Source: Acidobacteriota bacterium (GTDB lineage: Bacteria > Acidobacteriota > Terriglobia > UBA7540). From it: 33,876 nucleotides of DNA. The notes under the pieces are model-generated. The model was not told where the DNA came from, did not search any database, and saw only the letters and a list, made by a program, of their open reading frames with translations. The DNA lies in NCBI GenBank assembly GCA_902812465.1, contig CADDZE010000040.1, forward strand, positions 1 through 33,876, in the 5' to 3' direction. Below, one piece after another: positions 25,740-33,876 of this stretch. The position numbers and the translations under genes were made by a program. Numbering within the stretch: position 1 is the first letter of the stretch; each line of letters starts with the position of its first letter.

Positions 25740-26338
25740 GGCAGGATGGTCCAAGGATTGGCAAGGTACATCGCCAGACGGCGGAGACGGACGTTCAGGT
25801 GCGCCTGAGCCTGGACGGCAGCGGGCGCTACCACGTCTCAACCGGCATCCGGTTCCTCGATCACATGCTCGAGCTCGTGGCCCGCCACGGCGCCTTTGAT
25901 CTGGATTTGGCGGCGCACGGTGACCTCGACGTGGACCAGCATCACACCGTCGAGGACGTGGGCATCGTCCTCGGCCAGGCGCTGCGCCAGGCCCTCGGCA
26001 ACAAGCGCGGCATCAACCGCGCGGGCTACTTCCTCATGCCTATGGATGAAGCGCTCGCCGTGGCGGCGGTCGACCTCAGCGGCCGTCCCTATTTGATGAT
26101 GAAGGCGCCCATCCGCGCGCGCCGGGTCGGAGACCTTGAAGCTGAACTCATCGAGGACTTCTTTCAGGGATTCGCAGCAGCGGCGGGCGCCAATGTGCAT
26201 CTGCGTCTGCTGCAGGCGCGCTCCAGCCACCACGCTGTCGAAGCGCTGTTCAAAGCTTTTGCCCGCGCCCTACGCTATGCCGTCGCGCGCGATCCGCGGC
26301 TGAAGCGACAACTTCCCAGCACCAAGGGGCTCCTGTGA
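25736..26338 (+). CDS. hisB: Imidazoleglycerol-phosphate dehydratase (monofunctional)
   Basis: 200 residues; dehydrates IGP to imidazole acetol phosphate. Manganese-binding His/Glu motifs are intact: [30 protein letters not shown], and [18 protein letters not shown]. Length is that of IGPD alone; no N-terminal HAD phosphatase is fused, so histidinol-phosphatase must be encoded elsewhere. ATG 25736 overlaps the hisC stop by 4 bases. Its stop overlaps the GTG of hisH. Confidence 0.95.
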   Translation: MRQDGPRIGKVHRQTAETDVQVRLSLDGSGRYHVSTGIRFLDHMLELVARHGAFDLDLAAHGDLDVDQHHTVEDVGIVLGQALRQALGNKRGINRAGYFLMPMDEALAVAAVDLSGRPYLMMKAPIRARRVGDLEAELIEDFFQGFAAAAGANVHLRLLQARSSHHAVEALFKAFARALRYAVARDPRLKRQLPSTKGLL

Positions 26339-26979
26339 TCGCCCTGGTCGACTATGGCGGCAACGTTGGCTCGGTGCGCAAGGCCATCGAGTATCTAGGC
26401 GCTGCCGCGGATGTGATTAGGGTGCAGGCAGCGGACGCAGCGGCGCGTCTCCGCCGGGCGGAGAAGATCATCCTGCCAGGTCAGGGCCATTTCGGCGTGA
26501 TGGCGCACGCGCTGGCAGAGTCGGGGCTGAAGGCAGATTTGAGCGATCAGCTCGCTGCCGGAACTCCCTTCTTCGGAATCTGCCTGGGCCTGCAAGTACT
26601 CTACGAAGGTAGCGATGAGGCTCCGGGCGTGGCAGGTCTCGGCCTGCTTCGCGGCCCAGTGAAGCGACTCCAGCCCGTACCCGCGCCGCAGCGGGTCTGG
26701 GGACCGGCTTCGGGAACGAAGGTACCCCACGTCGGCTGGAGTCAGCTCGAGATTCGCAAGCCCGCTAGCCGCCTGCTGCGCGGCATCCCCGACGGCAGCT
26801 TCTTCTACTACTGCCATTCGTATTACGGCCCGGTTACGGCGGAGACCTGTGCCATCACCGAATATGGTTCGCCGTTCGCGGCCGCTGTCGAGCGCGGCCA
26901 CGTCTGGGCGGTCCAGTTTCATCCTGAAAAGTCCGGCCAAGCCGGATTGCAGGTGCTAATGAACTTTCTCAATCTGTGA
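26335..26979 (+). CDS. hisH: Imidazole glycerol phosphate synthase, glutaminase subunit
   Basis: 214 residues of the class I glutamine amidotransferase fold. The nucleophile is Cys83 in GICLGLQ; the His and Glu of the triad are in FHPEKSG at about 196-198. It releases ammonia from glutamine for His[11 protein letters not shown] is the usual HisH signature. GTG start overlaps the hisB stop by 4 bases. The partner hisF begins 143 bases later, wider than the other spacings in the operon. Confidence 0.94.
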   Translation: MIALVDYGGNVGSVRKAIEYLGAAADVIRVQAADAAARLRRAEKIILPGQGHFGVMAHALAESGLKADLSDQLAAGTPFFGICLGLQVLYEGSDEAPGVAGLGLLRGPVKRLQPVPAPQRVWGPASGTKVPHVGWSQLEIRKPASRLLRGIPDGSFFYYCHSYYGPVTAETCAITEYGSPFAAAVERGHVWAVQFHPEKSGQAGLQVLMNFLNL

Positions 26980-27122
26980 ACACGATCGGTCGTTCTCGGG
27001 CCTCCGATGTTCGTTCTGAGTTCAGATGATTCCTTGAAGTTTAACGGCCACCATCGTAGGTAAGCCAAGGCCGAGAAAAGAGCAACTCAGAGCCGCGAAC
27101 CGCCGAACCCGGAGCAAGAAAA

Positions 27123-27980
27123 TTGCTCGCTAAACGCATTATCCCCTGCCTCGACTGCCGCGACGGACGTGTAGTGAAAGGCGTTCGGTTCGTGGAACTG
27201 CGCGACGCCGGCGATCCGGGTGAGCTGGCAGAGGCGTACAACCGCGAGGGCGCCGACGAACTGGTGATGCTCGACATCTCGGCCTCGCGCGAGGGCCGTG
27301 CCACGCTTCTGGATACGGTTCAGCGCGTCGCCCGCCGCCTGTTCATTCCACTAACCGTAGGCGGCGGCCTGCGGACTATCGATGATGCGGAGCGGTTACT
27401 CGGTGTGGGGGCGGACAAGGTGGCGGTCAATACGGCTGCAGTGGAGAAGCCGGAGCTCGTCCGAGAACTCGCCGCGCGGTTTGGCAGCCAGGCGGTTGTC
27501 GTAGCCATCGATGCAAGGCGGGCTTCGCCCCTCGAAGCTCCAAACTGGAACCTTGGAAGCTTCGAGTCTACACCCCCCCTCCCTTCCTCGCGTGGGAGGG
27601 CGGAGGGAGTGACGGCAAAGGTGAAGCAGCCGTCCTGGGAAGTGGTGACGTATGGAGGCACCCGCCGGACGGGACTGGATGCGGTCGATTGGGCTCGCCG
27701 CGTCGAGTCGCTGGGAGCGGGCGAAATTTTGCTGACCTCGATGGATGCGGATGGCACGCAGCAGGGCTTTGATTGCGAACTGACAAGGGCGGTCTCGACC
27801 GCCGTGCGGATTCCGGTGATTGCCTCGGGAGGGGCGGGCACGCCTGAGCACTTTGCCCAGGTGTTCCTCGAGGGCGCAGCGGACGCCGCCTTGGCTGCCT
27901 CCGTGTTTCATTTCGATCAGTATTCGATTCGCCGCTTGAAGGAGTTTCTGCGTCGACGCGGGATTTCTGTCAGACTTTAG
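27123..27980 (+). CDS. hisF: Imidazole glycerol phosphate synthase, cyclase subunit, with in-frame insertion
   Basis: 285 residues against about 253 usual. The (beta/alpha)8 barrel is otherwise standard: [17 protein letters not shown] with Asp11, VGGGLRT, catalytic Asp130 in [23 protein letters not shown] and [11 protein letters not shown]. The extra residues, about 134-168, separate AIDARR from SWEVVTYGG, where homologs have a loop of only a few residues. That loop is at the top of the barrel, near the HisH interface and ammonia path. Its DNA is palindromic (separate entry). The frame is maintained and both catalytic Asp are present, so activity is likely kept. TTG start with GGAG 8 bases upstream. 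Confidence 0.93.
   Translation: MLAKRIIPCLDCRDGRVVKGVRFVELRDAGDPGELAEAYNREGADELVMLDISASREGRATLLDTVQRVARRLFIPLTVGGGLRTIDDAERLLGVGADKVAVNTAAVEKPELVRELAARFGSQAVVVAIDARRASPLEAPNWNLGSFESTPPLPSSRGRAEGVTAKVKQPSWEVVTYGGTRRTGLDAVDWARRVESLGAGEILLTSMDADGTQQGFDCELTRAVSTAVRIPVIASGGAGTPEHFAQVFLEGAADAALAASVFHFDQYSIRRLKEFLRRRGISVRL
27518..27600 (+). repeat. Palindromic insertion inside hisF
   Basis: Three hairpins stand in a row within the extra codons: a short GGGC-TTC-GCCC type at 27520-27530; 27531-27543 with 27553-27566 (13 pairs, one bulge); and CCCTCCC 27577-27583 with GGGAGGG 27594-27600. The block stays in frame without stops and encodes Pro/Ser/Glu-rich residues. It resembles coding palindromic elements known from Rickettsia, but I cannot claim relatedness. 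Confidence 0.6.
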
Positions 27981-28069
27981 AGCTACTCGGTTTGCGGTTC
28001 GGAGTCTGTTTGACTGCGAAGGCCCGAAGGATCCATGAGCCACAACAGCAGTCAACAAACCATGCGCAA

Positions 28070-28795
28070 ATGATTATTCCCTGCATTGATTTAATGGACG
28101 GCAAGGTGGTGCAGCTCGTGCAAGGGTGCGAGGCGAAGAAGAAGCTCGAGCTGCCAGATCCCGTGGCCGTCCTCGAACGCTTTGCCGAATATGCGGAAGT
28201 CCAGGTGATCGACCTAAATGCAGCGATGGGCCGCGGCGGCCAGCCGGAAATCGTGCGGCAACTGTGCCGCCGAAAGCCTTGCCGGGTGGGCGGCGGCATA
28301 CGCAGCGTGGCGCGTGCTTTGGAGGCAGTGGACGCCGGCGCGCACAAGGTCATCACCGGCAGCGCCGCCTTCACCGAGACAGGCATCAACCGCGCCTTCC
28401 TCGAAGAGCTCGCGCAGTCGGTCCCCAGAGAAAAGCTGATGATTGCGGTCGACTGCTGGGGCAACCGGGTCGCCATCCATGGCTGGAAGAAGGTGCTTCC
28501 GCTGACCGCCGATAAAGCTCTGCCCCAGCTAGAGCCGTATGCGTCAGAGTTCTTGTGTACCTGCATCGATACGGAAGGCCAGCTGGCGGGAACGAGGATC
28601 GATTGGTTTCGCGCCCTGCGCCGCGTGACGCGGCTGCCGATTACGGCGGCGGGCGGCATCACCACGGACGAGGAAGTGCGTGCGCTGGAGGCGATGGGAA
28701 TGAACGCCGCCCTGGGCATGGCCATCTATCGCCGGTGCTATCCGGAACTCTTTATAGCCTCAGACGGGCGCGGTGGCAGCCATCAGTCGATGTAA
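28070..28795 (+). CDS. hisA: ProFAR isomerase (HisA)
   Basis: 241 residues; Amadori rearrangement of ProFAR to PRFAR, feeding HisF. The N terminus MIIPCIDLMDGKVVQLVQG carries the catalytic Asp7. The second catalytic Asp lies in MIAVDCWG. Phosphate-binding GGGIRS and AAGGITT are intact. The terminal strand is LGMAIYRRCYPE. I chose ATG 28070 because the barrel starts there; the upstream frame has no similarity. It follows hisF by 89 bases and ends the operon. Its last 13 bases overlap the convergent alanine racemase gene. The family could also include a PriA-type dual enzyme, but nothing indicates that. Confidence 0.9.
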   Translation: MIIPCIDLMDGKVVQLVQGCEAKKKLELPDPVAVLERFAEYAEVQVIDLNAAMGRGGQPEIVRQLCRRKPCRVGGGIRSVARALEAVDAGAHKVITGSAAFTETGINRAFLEELAQSVPREKLMIAVDCWGNRVAIHGWKKVLPLTADKALPQLEPYASEFLCTCIDTEGQLAGTRIDWFRALRRVTRLPITAAGGITTDEEVRALEAMGMNAALGMAIYRRCYPELFIASDGRGGSHQSM

Positions 28796-29988
28796 ATTCG
28801 GGGGACGCGCTTGCCGATGGAGCAGAGGACTTCATAGGGAACGGTATCCAGTTGGGTGGCAATTTCAAGTGCGGTGATGGAGCAATGTTCGGATCGGCCA
28901 ATGAGGATCGCTTCATCGCCCACCATCACTCCCGGAATGTCCGTGACGTCCACCAGGGTCAGGTCCATGCTGATGTGGCCCACGATGCGCGCGTAATGGT
29001 CCGCGATGATGACGTGTCCGCGATTGGAAAGCGCTCGGCTGAGACCGTCCGCGTAGCCAACCGGTAGAGTGGCGATGCGGGATGGCCGCCGCGTGTAGAA
29101 GGCAGCACCGTACCCGAGGGGAGTGCCGCTGGGTACGTCCTTGAGGTAGACCACTCGCGATTTGAAGCTCAGGATTGGCTCGAAATCCTTGGTGTCGGGC
29201 GCTCTCTTCCCGGGCGGCGTGACAAAGGGAAGGCAGTATCCATAGAGCAGCGCGCCGATCCGCACGAGGTTTTCGGGGATGTTACAGTCCAACAGCAGCG
29301 CCGCGCTATTCGAAACATGAATCCACTCGGGTTGGACATCAAACCAGGGGAGTTGTTTCAGGGCGGCGCGAAAGCGATCCACCTGCTCGGCTGTCTGGCA
29401 AGCGACGAGATCTTCGGCCGAGGCAAGGTGGGTGAAGACGCCGGTCATCCGGAGGCGCGGCGCATCACCGGCTAGCTGCTGGTAGCGCTCAATGAAGGCC
29501 GGAAGCAGGCCGGGCGGCAGGCCCAAGCGTCCCATGCCGGTGTCAATCTTCAAGTGAAAATCGATGGTTGCGTTCATCCGCGCGGCGCACTCGGCGTAAG
29601 TATCCAGGCGGGCCGTCGAGGAGACCGAAGGCGTCAGCCTGTAGTGAAGCAGGTCGGCAGGATCGCTCATGTAGAGTCCGCCGAGCAGGAGGATCGGCTG
29701 ATGGACGCCCGCATCGCGAAGTTCGATGGCTTCTTCGACCGTGGCGACCCCCAACCAGTCGGCACCGCATTCGGCCAGCACTTTGGCGACGGGCACGGCG
29801 CCATGGCCGTAGGCATCCGCCTTGATCACTGCCATCACCCGGCAGGACCTGCGCTCCGCCAGCGCGCGCACACGCTCGAAGTTGCGGCGCAGGGCTCCCA
29901 GCGATATTTCCGCCCAGGTCGGCCGCAGCAGTTTGTCCGGTTGGAAGGTCACAGGGAGCCAGTCAGCGTACGCATCAGGCGGGATCAC
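28783..29988 (-). CDS. alr: Alanine racemase
   Basis: 401 residues, fold III PLP enzyme that makes D-alanine for peptidoglycan. The PLP lysine is Lys56 in AVIKADAYGHG. The catalytic tyrosine is in TLPVGYADG. Other conserved parts are HLKIDTGMGRLG, GVFTHLASAED, SNSAALL and VGHISMDLTLVDVT. Start is GTG 29988, 3 bases after the dnaB stop, with GAGGGG overlapping that stop as the likely ribosome site. The first 20 residues precede the conserved core. dnaB and alr are probably cotranscribed, an order seen in several bacterial phyla. Confidence 0.94.
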   Translation of the reverse strand: MIPPDAYADWLPVTFQPDKLLRPTWAEISLGALRRNFERVRALAERRSCRVMAVIKADAYGHGAVPVAKVLAECGADWLGVATVEEAIELRDAGVHQPILLLGGLYMSDPADLLHYRLTPSVSSTARLDTYAECAARMNATIDFHLKIDTGMGRLGLPPGLLPAFIERYQQLAGDAPRLRMTGVFTHLASAEDLVACQTAEQVDRFRAALKQLPWFDVQPEWIHVSNSAALLLDCNIPENLVRIGALLYGYCLPFVTPPGKRAPDTKDFEPILSFKSRVVYLKDVPSGTPLGYGAAFYTRRPSRIATLPVGYADGLSRALSNRGHVIIADHYARIVGHISMDLTLVDVTDIPGVMVGDEAILIGRSEHCSITALEIATQLDTVPYEVLCSIGKRVPRIYID

Positions 29989-29991
29989 CCC

Positions 29992-31353
29992 TCACACGTC
30001 TTCCATGCCCGGCGAGTAGTTTTCGAACCGGGTATAAGGCTTCAGGAAAACCAGCTTCAGCGGACCGGTAGGGCCGTTGCGCTGCTTGCCGATGTTGAGC
30101 TCGGTGACTACACCCAGGTCCTCGGTATCGTGGTCGCCGTTGCGGCCGGAAGCCGGACGGTGGATGAAGATGACCACGTCGGCGTCCTGCTCAATCGAGC
30201 CCGAGTCGCGCAAATCAGAGAGCTGAGGTTCGCGTCCCTTGCCGGCTTCAGGCGCGCGGCTGAGCTGCGAGAGCGCAAGGACGGGCACATTCAGCTCTTT
30301 GGCGATGCTCTTCAGGCCGCGCGAAATGAAGCTGACTTCCTGGGTGCGATTCTCGAACCGCTGGTGGCCGGTGACGAGCTGCAGGTAGTCGACAATCAGC
30401 AGGTCCAGCCCGCGCTCCGCCTTCAGGCGCCGCGCTTTGGCGCGAATCTGCATGATGCTGAGAGCTGGCGTATCCTCAATGAACAGAGGAGCTTCCGCCA
30501 GGCGCCCGAGCGCCGCCGTCATTTTGGCCCAATCCTCTTTGCTGGCAAAGCCCGTGCGCAGCTTGTGGCTGTCGATGCGGCCCTCCGAGCAAAGCAGGCG
30601 GATAAGCAAGGACTCTTTGCTCATCTCCAGCGAAAAGATGGCCACCACCTTCTTCGTGACGGTAGCGGCGTGGGCGGCAATGTTGAGCGCCAGCGCCGTC
30701 TTGCCGAGAGAAGGGCGGGCGGCGATGATCACCAGCTCGCCCGGCTGCAGCCCGGAGGTCATGCTGTCGAGATCCACGAAGCCCGTCTCGATGCCGGTCA
30801 CGCCGTGGCCGCGCTCGAAGAGCACATCCAGGGTGCCGAAGCTAGACTTCACGATATCCGGGATGCGGAAGAAGCCGGAGCGCACCTTCTCCGAGGCCAG
30901 TTCGAGCACCTGGCTCTGCGCCAGGTCGATCAGCGTTTCCGGGTCGTCCTGAGCCTCGAGGCAGCGGGCAATGACATTGCTCGAAGCGTTGATCAGCCGC
31001 CGGACCAGCGCCTTCTCCTTTACGATGCGCGCGTACTCGTGCACACTGGCCGCCGTCCCCATGGGGATGCCGTCGGTCAGCGAGGCCAGGTACGCCGCGC
31101 CGCCCACGCGCTCCAGCAAGCCTTCCTTGCCCAGCTCTTCGGCTACCGTAACCAAGTCAATGGTGCGGTTCTTTTCGAAAAGCGCCAGCATGCGCTCGAA
31201 GATGATACGGTGGGCTTCGGAGAAGAAGTCGTCCTTCCCCGCAACTTCCAGAACGATGGTCAGCGCGCTGTTATCGAGCAGAATGGAGCCCAGCAGGGCG
31301 CGCTCCGCTTCGAGGTTATGAGGCAGGGTTACTTCCTGGATCGCTCCGGGCAT
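29992..31353 (-). CDS. dnaB: Replicative DNA helicase
   Basis: 453 residues. The N-terminal domain starts at LPHNLEAERALLGSILLD, followed by a linker and a RecA-like ATPase. Walker A is AARPSLGKT at about 211-219, Walker B LLIVDYLQLV, followed by EISRGLK-like SFISRGLKSIAKEL, the QLSRAPE motif and DLRDSGSIEQDADVV with the arginine finger region. It unwinds DNA ahead of the replication fork as a hexamer. No intein is present. ATG 31353 gives the standard N terminus. It is the first gene of the dnaB-alr pair. Confidence 0.96.
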   Translation of the reverse strand: MPGAIQEVTLPHNLEAERALLGSILLDNSALTIVLEVAGKDDFFSEAHRIIFERMLALFEKNRTIDLVTVAEELGKEGLLERVGGAAYLASLTDGIPMGTAASVHEYARIVKEKALVRRLINASSNVIARCLEAQDDPETLIDLAQSQVLELASEKVRSGFFRIPDIVKSSFGTLDVLFERGHGVTGIETGFVDLDSMTSGLQPGELVIIAARPSLGKTALALNIAAHAATVTKKVVAIFSLEMSKESLLIRLLCSEGRIDSHKLRTGFASKEDWAKMTAALGRLAEAPLFIEDTPALSIMQIRAKARRLKAERGLDLLIVDYLQLVTGHQRFENRTQEVSFISRGLKSIAKELNVPVLALSQLSRAPEAGKGREPQLSDLRDSGSIEQDADVVIFIHRPASGRNGDHDTEDLGVVTELNIGKQRNGPTGPLKLVFLKPYTRFENYSPGMEDV

Positions 31354-31460
31354 GGGTGCGAGGATGCGATTATATCATTCGCGATAGGAAGCCGCCGCGG
31401 CTGCTCCCCGCCGAGTTTCACCGTCGCCAGCGCCGCGGCTGTATAACCGGCCCCTTGCCC

Positions 31461-32669
31461 CTACCAACTGTGGATGGTGCCGTCGAGTCGCCGATTGACG
31501 GGCAGATAGGCACGGCGGTACGGGTACTGGGCGGCCAGCCCTTCGTCGATATCCACTCCCAGCCCGGGGGCGTCGCCGGGGTGCATCATGCCGTCGGAGA
31601 ACGTGTAGGCGTGCGAAAAGACGCGCTCCGTCTCCGCACTGTGACGCATATATTCTTGGATCCCGAAATTATGCACGCTCAAGTCGAAGTGCAGCGCGGC
31701 GGCGATGCACACGGGGCTCATGTCCGTGGCGCCATGGCAGCCGGTGCGCACGTGGTACAGCTCAGCCAAGCTGGCAATCTTGCGCAAATGCGAGATGCCC
31801 CCGGCGTGGACCACGGTCGTGCGGATATAGTCGATCAGTTGCTCCTGGATGAGCTGCTGGCAGTCATAGACGGAGTTGAACACTTCGCCGACAGCGAGCG
31901 GCGTGGTGGTGTGCTGTCGGATCAGCCGGAAGCTCTCCTGCAGTTCGGCGGGTACCGGGTCCTCCAGCCAGAACAGATGGTACGGCTCTAGGCTTTTGCC
32001 CAGCCGCGCCGCTTCAATGGGCGTCAGCCGGTGGTGCACGTCATGCAGCAGGTGGACTGCAGAGCCGAATTCTTTGCGCAGCCGCTCGAACAAGTGGGGC
32101 ACGAAATTCAAGTAAGCTTCCGAGCTCCAGAGGCACTCGGGAGGCCGGCCGGGCTCGGCCGGCTCATAATAGAAATCGCCGCGGCCCACGCCATAGACGG
32201 TCGCCATTCCAGGCACGCCGGACTGGACGCGGACCGCCTTATACCCCAGGCGCAGGTACTCAGCGACAGCATGAAGGGTGCTTTCGATATCGGCTCCGCT
32301 GGCGTGGCCGTACACCATCACGGCATCGCGCGAGGCACCGCCCAGCAATTGGTACACGGGAACGTTCAACGACTTGCCCTTGATGTCCCACAACGCTGTG
32401 TCAACGGCGCTGATCGCCGTCATGGTGACCGGGCCACGCCGCCAGTAGGCACCTTTGTAGAGATACTGCCACGTGTCTTCGACGCGGCGGGCGTCGCGGC
32501 CGATGAGCAGCGGAATGACGTGATCGGCCAAATAGCTGGCAACAGCAAGCTCCCGGCCGTTCAGCGTGGCATCGCCCAGGCCGTAGAGGCCGTCTTCCGT
32601 GGTGACCTTGAGCGTGACAAAATTACGTCCAGGACTGCAGACGATGACCTTGGCGTCCGTGATTTTCAT
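31461..32669 (-). CDS. manD: Mannonate dehydratase family protein (enolase superfamily, ManD/RspA type)
   Basis: 402 residues, the exact length of characterised ManD enzymes. Metal ligands fall at Asp210 (HDVHH), Glu236 (WLEDP) and Glu262 (GEVFNS). Catalytic candidates Arg147, Tyr159 and His212 occupy the numbering known for the family. The HGATD segment is at 312-316. ManD dehydrates D-mannonate to 2-keto-3-deoxygluconate in uronate catabolism; some relatives prefer D-gluconate or have very low activity, so substrate should be held open. The gene stands alone: no uronate isomerase, KDG kinase or aldolase is adjacent. ATG 32669 begins [18 protein letters not shown], the usual start. Confidence 0.9.
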   Translation of the reverse strand: MKITDAKVIVCSPGRNFVTLKVTTEDGLYGLGDATLNGRELAVASYLADHVIPLLIGRDARRVEDTWQYLYKGAYWRRGPVTMTAISAVDTALWDIKGKSLNVPVYQLLGGASRDAVMVYGHASGADIESTLHAVAEYLRLGYKAVRVQSGVPGMATVYGVGRGDFYYEPAEPGRPPECLWSSEAYLNFVPHLFERLRKEFGSAVHLLHDVHHRLTPIEAARLGKSLEPYHLFWLEDPVPAELQESFRLIRQHTTTPLAVGEVFNSVYDCQQLIQEQLIDYIRTTVVHAGGISHLRKIASLAELYHVRTGCHGATDMSPVCIAAALHFDLSVHNFGIQEYMRHSAETERVFSHAYTFSDGMMHPGDAPGLGVDIDEGLAAQYPYRRAYLPVNRRLDGTIHSW

Positions 32670-32745
32670 AAGCTTGTCAGAAGATCAGCGATTGGCGCTC
32701 AACATAACGCGCGGGACTCCGGGTATCCCAGCCGGTTAAACAGGC

Positions 32746-33561
32746 TTACTCCTCCTGCTTTACTTGGTTCCACAGGACTTCCAGTTCGTCCGCCGTGCAG
32801 TCCGCCAGGCGACTCCCCTGCTCCGCCGCTCTGCGCTCGAGGGCACGAAAGCGGCTGGCAAACTTCTGGTTGGCACGACGCAGACAGGTCTCCGCGTCGG
32901 AACCCAGGTGACGCACCAGGCTGGCGGCAGCGAAGAGAAAATCGCCGAGCTCTTCCTCCAGTTGCTCTCGGGCCGCTACCCTGCCCTGAGCATCGCCGAG
33001 CACGCGGCGCACTTCGCTTAGCTCTTCTTCGATCTTCGCCAGAACATCCGCTGGATGCTTCCAGTCGAATCCTAGCTCTGCCGCGCGCACACCGAGCTGG
33101 TGAGCCATTAGCGTAGCGGGCAGGCTTTCCGGGATGCTGTCGAGCACGGAAGGGATGTGGTCGGTGTCGCGAGGAGAAGCTGCGGAGCGGCGTTCCAGCT
33201 CTTTGGCGGTTGTCCAGTTTCGCAGGGCGTCCTCCGGTGTCGATGCTCGGGCATCGCCAAAGACGTGCGGATGGCGCCGCACCAGCTTCTCGCAAATGGC
33301 CTCCACTACCTGATCGAAGTTGAAGCGGTTCTCCTCCTCGGCTAAGCGCGCCAAGAAGACGATGTGAAAGAGAAGATCGCCCAGTTCATCTCGCAAGCCA
33401 TCGGGCTCCGGCTGCCGGGCTGCGTCCGCAACCTCGTAAGCCTCGCAGAGCACCTGCGGCCACATCGAGCGGTAATCCTGGGCCCGGTCCCACGGGCAGC
33501 CCTCGGGGCCGCGCAGCCGCGCTACCAAGTCAACGAGCCTCTGAATGGGATGTTCTGTCAA
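32746..33561 (-). CDS. mazG: Nucleoside triphosphate pyrophosphohydrolase MazG
   Basis: 271 residues with two tandem all-alpha NTP-PPase domains. The first contains GPEGCPWDRAQDY, then LCEAYEVADA, where the first Glu of the EExxE metal motif is replaced by Cys39, followed by RDELGDLLFHIVFLARL. The second domain has EEELSEV and EEELGDFLFAAASLVRH intact. In the E. coli enzyme the C-terminal domain carries catalysis, so activity is probably kept. It hydrolyses NTPs to NMP and pyrophosphate. Start is TTG 33561 with GAGG a few bases upstream. HisE belongs to the same superfamily and is absent from the his operon. Confidence 0.92.
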   Translation of the reverse strand: MTEHPIQRLVDLVARLRGPEGCPWDRAQDYRSMWPQVLCEAYEVADAARQPEPDGLRDELGDLLFHIVFLARLAEEENRFNFDQVVEAICEKLVRRHPHVFGDARASTPEDALRNWTTAKELERRSAASPRDTDHIPSVLDSIPESLPATLMAHQLGVRAAELGFDWKHPADVLAKIEEELSEVRRVLGDAQGRVAAREQLEEELGDFLFAAASLVRHLGSDAETCLRRANQKFASRFRALERRAAEQGSRLADCTADELEVLWNQVKQEE

Positions 33562-33876
33562 AGGACCTCAACGGGCGCTAGACGCCACCCTCTGTTTTTC
33601 CTTTCCAGGCACAGCAGCTGACGGGATCGCAAGTCAGGCGGTTCTGCAAACTGAGCCCCTTGGTGGGGGCTTATCCGCCACCTACTCTAGCAGCTAGCCG
33701 TCGGGAGGCGCAAGATGCGAGCTCAGGGTGTCATTGGCACATTAATCAGCCGGATGAATGAGCACGTGATCTGTCGGCTGAAGGCGGCGAGGGGAATCGG
33801 GCATTCTGTCGGGAGGGAGGCAGAAGGTGACGATACTCGGAAGCCGCCTGGGAGCGGACGAGGAAAGTACAGGAAG
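33562..33876. other. End region of window, mostly non-coding with possible gene start
   Basis: A short hairpin AGCCCC/GGGGCT lies at 33654-33671. Two starts with strong ribosome sites point rightward: ATG 33715 preceded by GGGAGG, and GTG 33827 preceded by GGGAGGGAGG. Both frames run off the window. There is no recognised protein, and no clear promoter. Confidence 0.5.
33715..33876 (+). CDS. Possible 5' end of a gene running off the window
   Basis: ATG 33715 opens a frame of 54 codons to the window edge (MRAQGVIGTLISRMNEHV onward), with GGGAGG six bases before it. The translation becomes Gly/Arg/Lys-rich and unconvincing. The alternative GTG 33827 frame (MTILGSRLGADEES) also has a strong site and looks more protein-like. 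Only one, or neither, is real. Confidence 0.25.
   Translation, partial: MRAQGVIGTLISRMNEHVICRLKAARGIGHSVGREAEGDDTRKPPGSGRGKYRK

Noticed and set aside
26992-27077. Possible long stem TTCTCGG...CCGAGAA in the hisH-hisF gap
   Set aside because: Short arms with a bulge and a loop of nearly 70 bases; it could easily occur by chance.
29554-31446. A 630-codon plus-strand open frame opposite alr and dnaB
   Set aside because: It is the complement of two well-supported genes. The translation is rich in Gln, Arg, His and Ala with no domain, as expected for an antisense frame in GC-rich DNA.

Overview
The window is a stretch of GC-rich (about 60% by eye) bacterial chromosome, densely coding on both strands. 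No phage, transposase, CRISPR or plasmid genes are visible. The gene mix suggests a soil or subsurface Acidobacteriota-type organism: a PDZ/multi-TM/GAF/PP2C phosphatase, a Tat-exported sugar isomerase-like protein, a ManD-type sugar acid dehydratase, an HME-RND pump, and secreted hypothetical proteins with no obvious family. That assignment is inference from gene content, with moderate confidence.

Layout. (1) 1-2691: the 3' end of a tRNA-Asn, then a small zinc-ribbon protein and an N-acetylglucosamine-kinase-like sugar kinase on the minus strand, divergent from a galT-like uridylyltransferase. The intergenic region between them carries two palindromes. (2) 2775-5378: a membrane-bound RsbU-type phosphatase. 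(3) 5598-10149: a heavy-metal efflux adaptor and RND pump separated by a strong long-range hairpin. (4) 10410-13735: a PAS histidine kinase, an overlapping NarL-type response regulator, and a secreted esterase with an N-terminal E-set domain. (5) 13799-18657: a secreted hypothetical, a sugar porter, a ROK fructokinase-like enzyme and a Tat-exported TIM-barrel protein. (6) 18836-21392: a 67-residue conserved-looking protein, an alpha-helical toroid protein, a GT4 glycosyltransferase and a possible small ORF. (7) 21590-28795: a histidine operon in the order hisI-hisG-hisD-hisC-hisB-hisH-hisF-hisA. (8) 28783-33561: alr, dnaB, manD and mazG on the minus strand. The last 315 bases may hold the start of another plus-strand gene.

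The most interesting region is the histidine operon. Ahead of hisI there is a sigma70-like promoter followed by two mutually exclusive RNA stems: a 13-bp antiterminator-like stem, and a 12-bp intrinsic terminator with a U-rich tail. A short reading frame with two His codons crosses the upstream arm and ends between the arms. The geometry fits ribosome-controlled attenuation. The operon also has a pair of 22-bp direct repeats exactly 120 bp apart between hisG and hisD, and hisF carries an in-frame insertion of about 35 codons made of palindromes, reminiscent of coding palindromic elements. No hisE or hisN is present in the window; a MazG-family pyrophosphohydrolase lies about 4 kb downstream.

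Sugar metabolism recurs: the GlcNAc-kinase-like enzyme, galT, sugar porter, fructokinase, TIM-barrel isomerase, mannonate dehydratase and esterase suggest a polysaccharide-degrading heterotroph.
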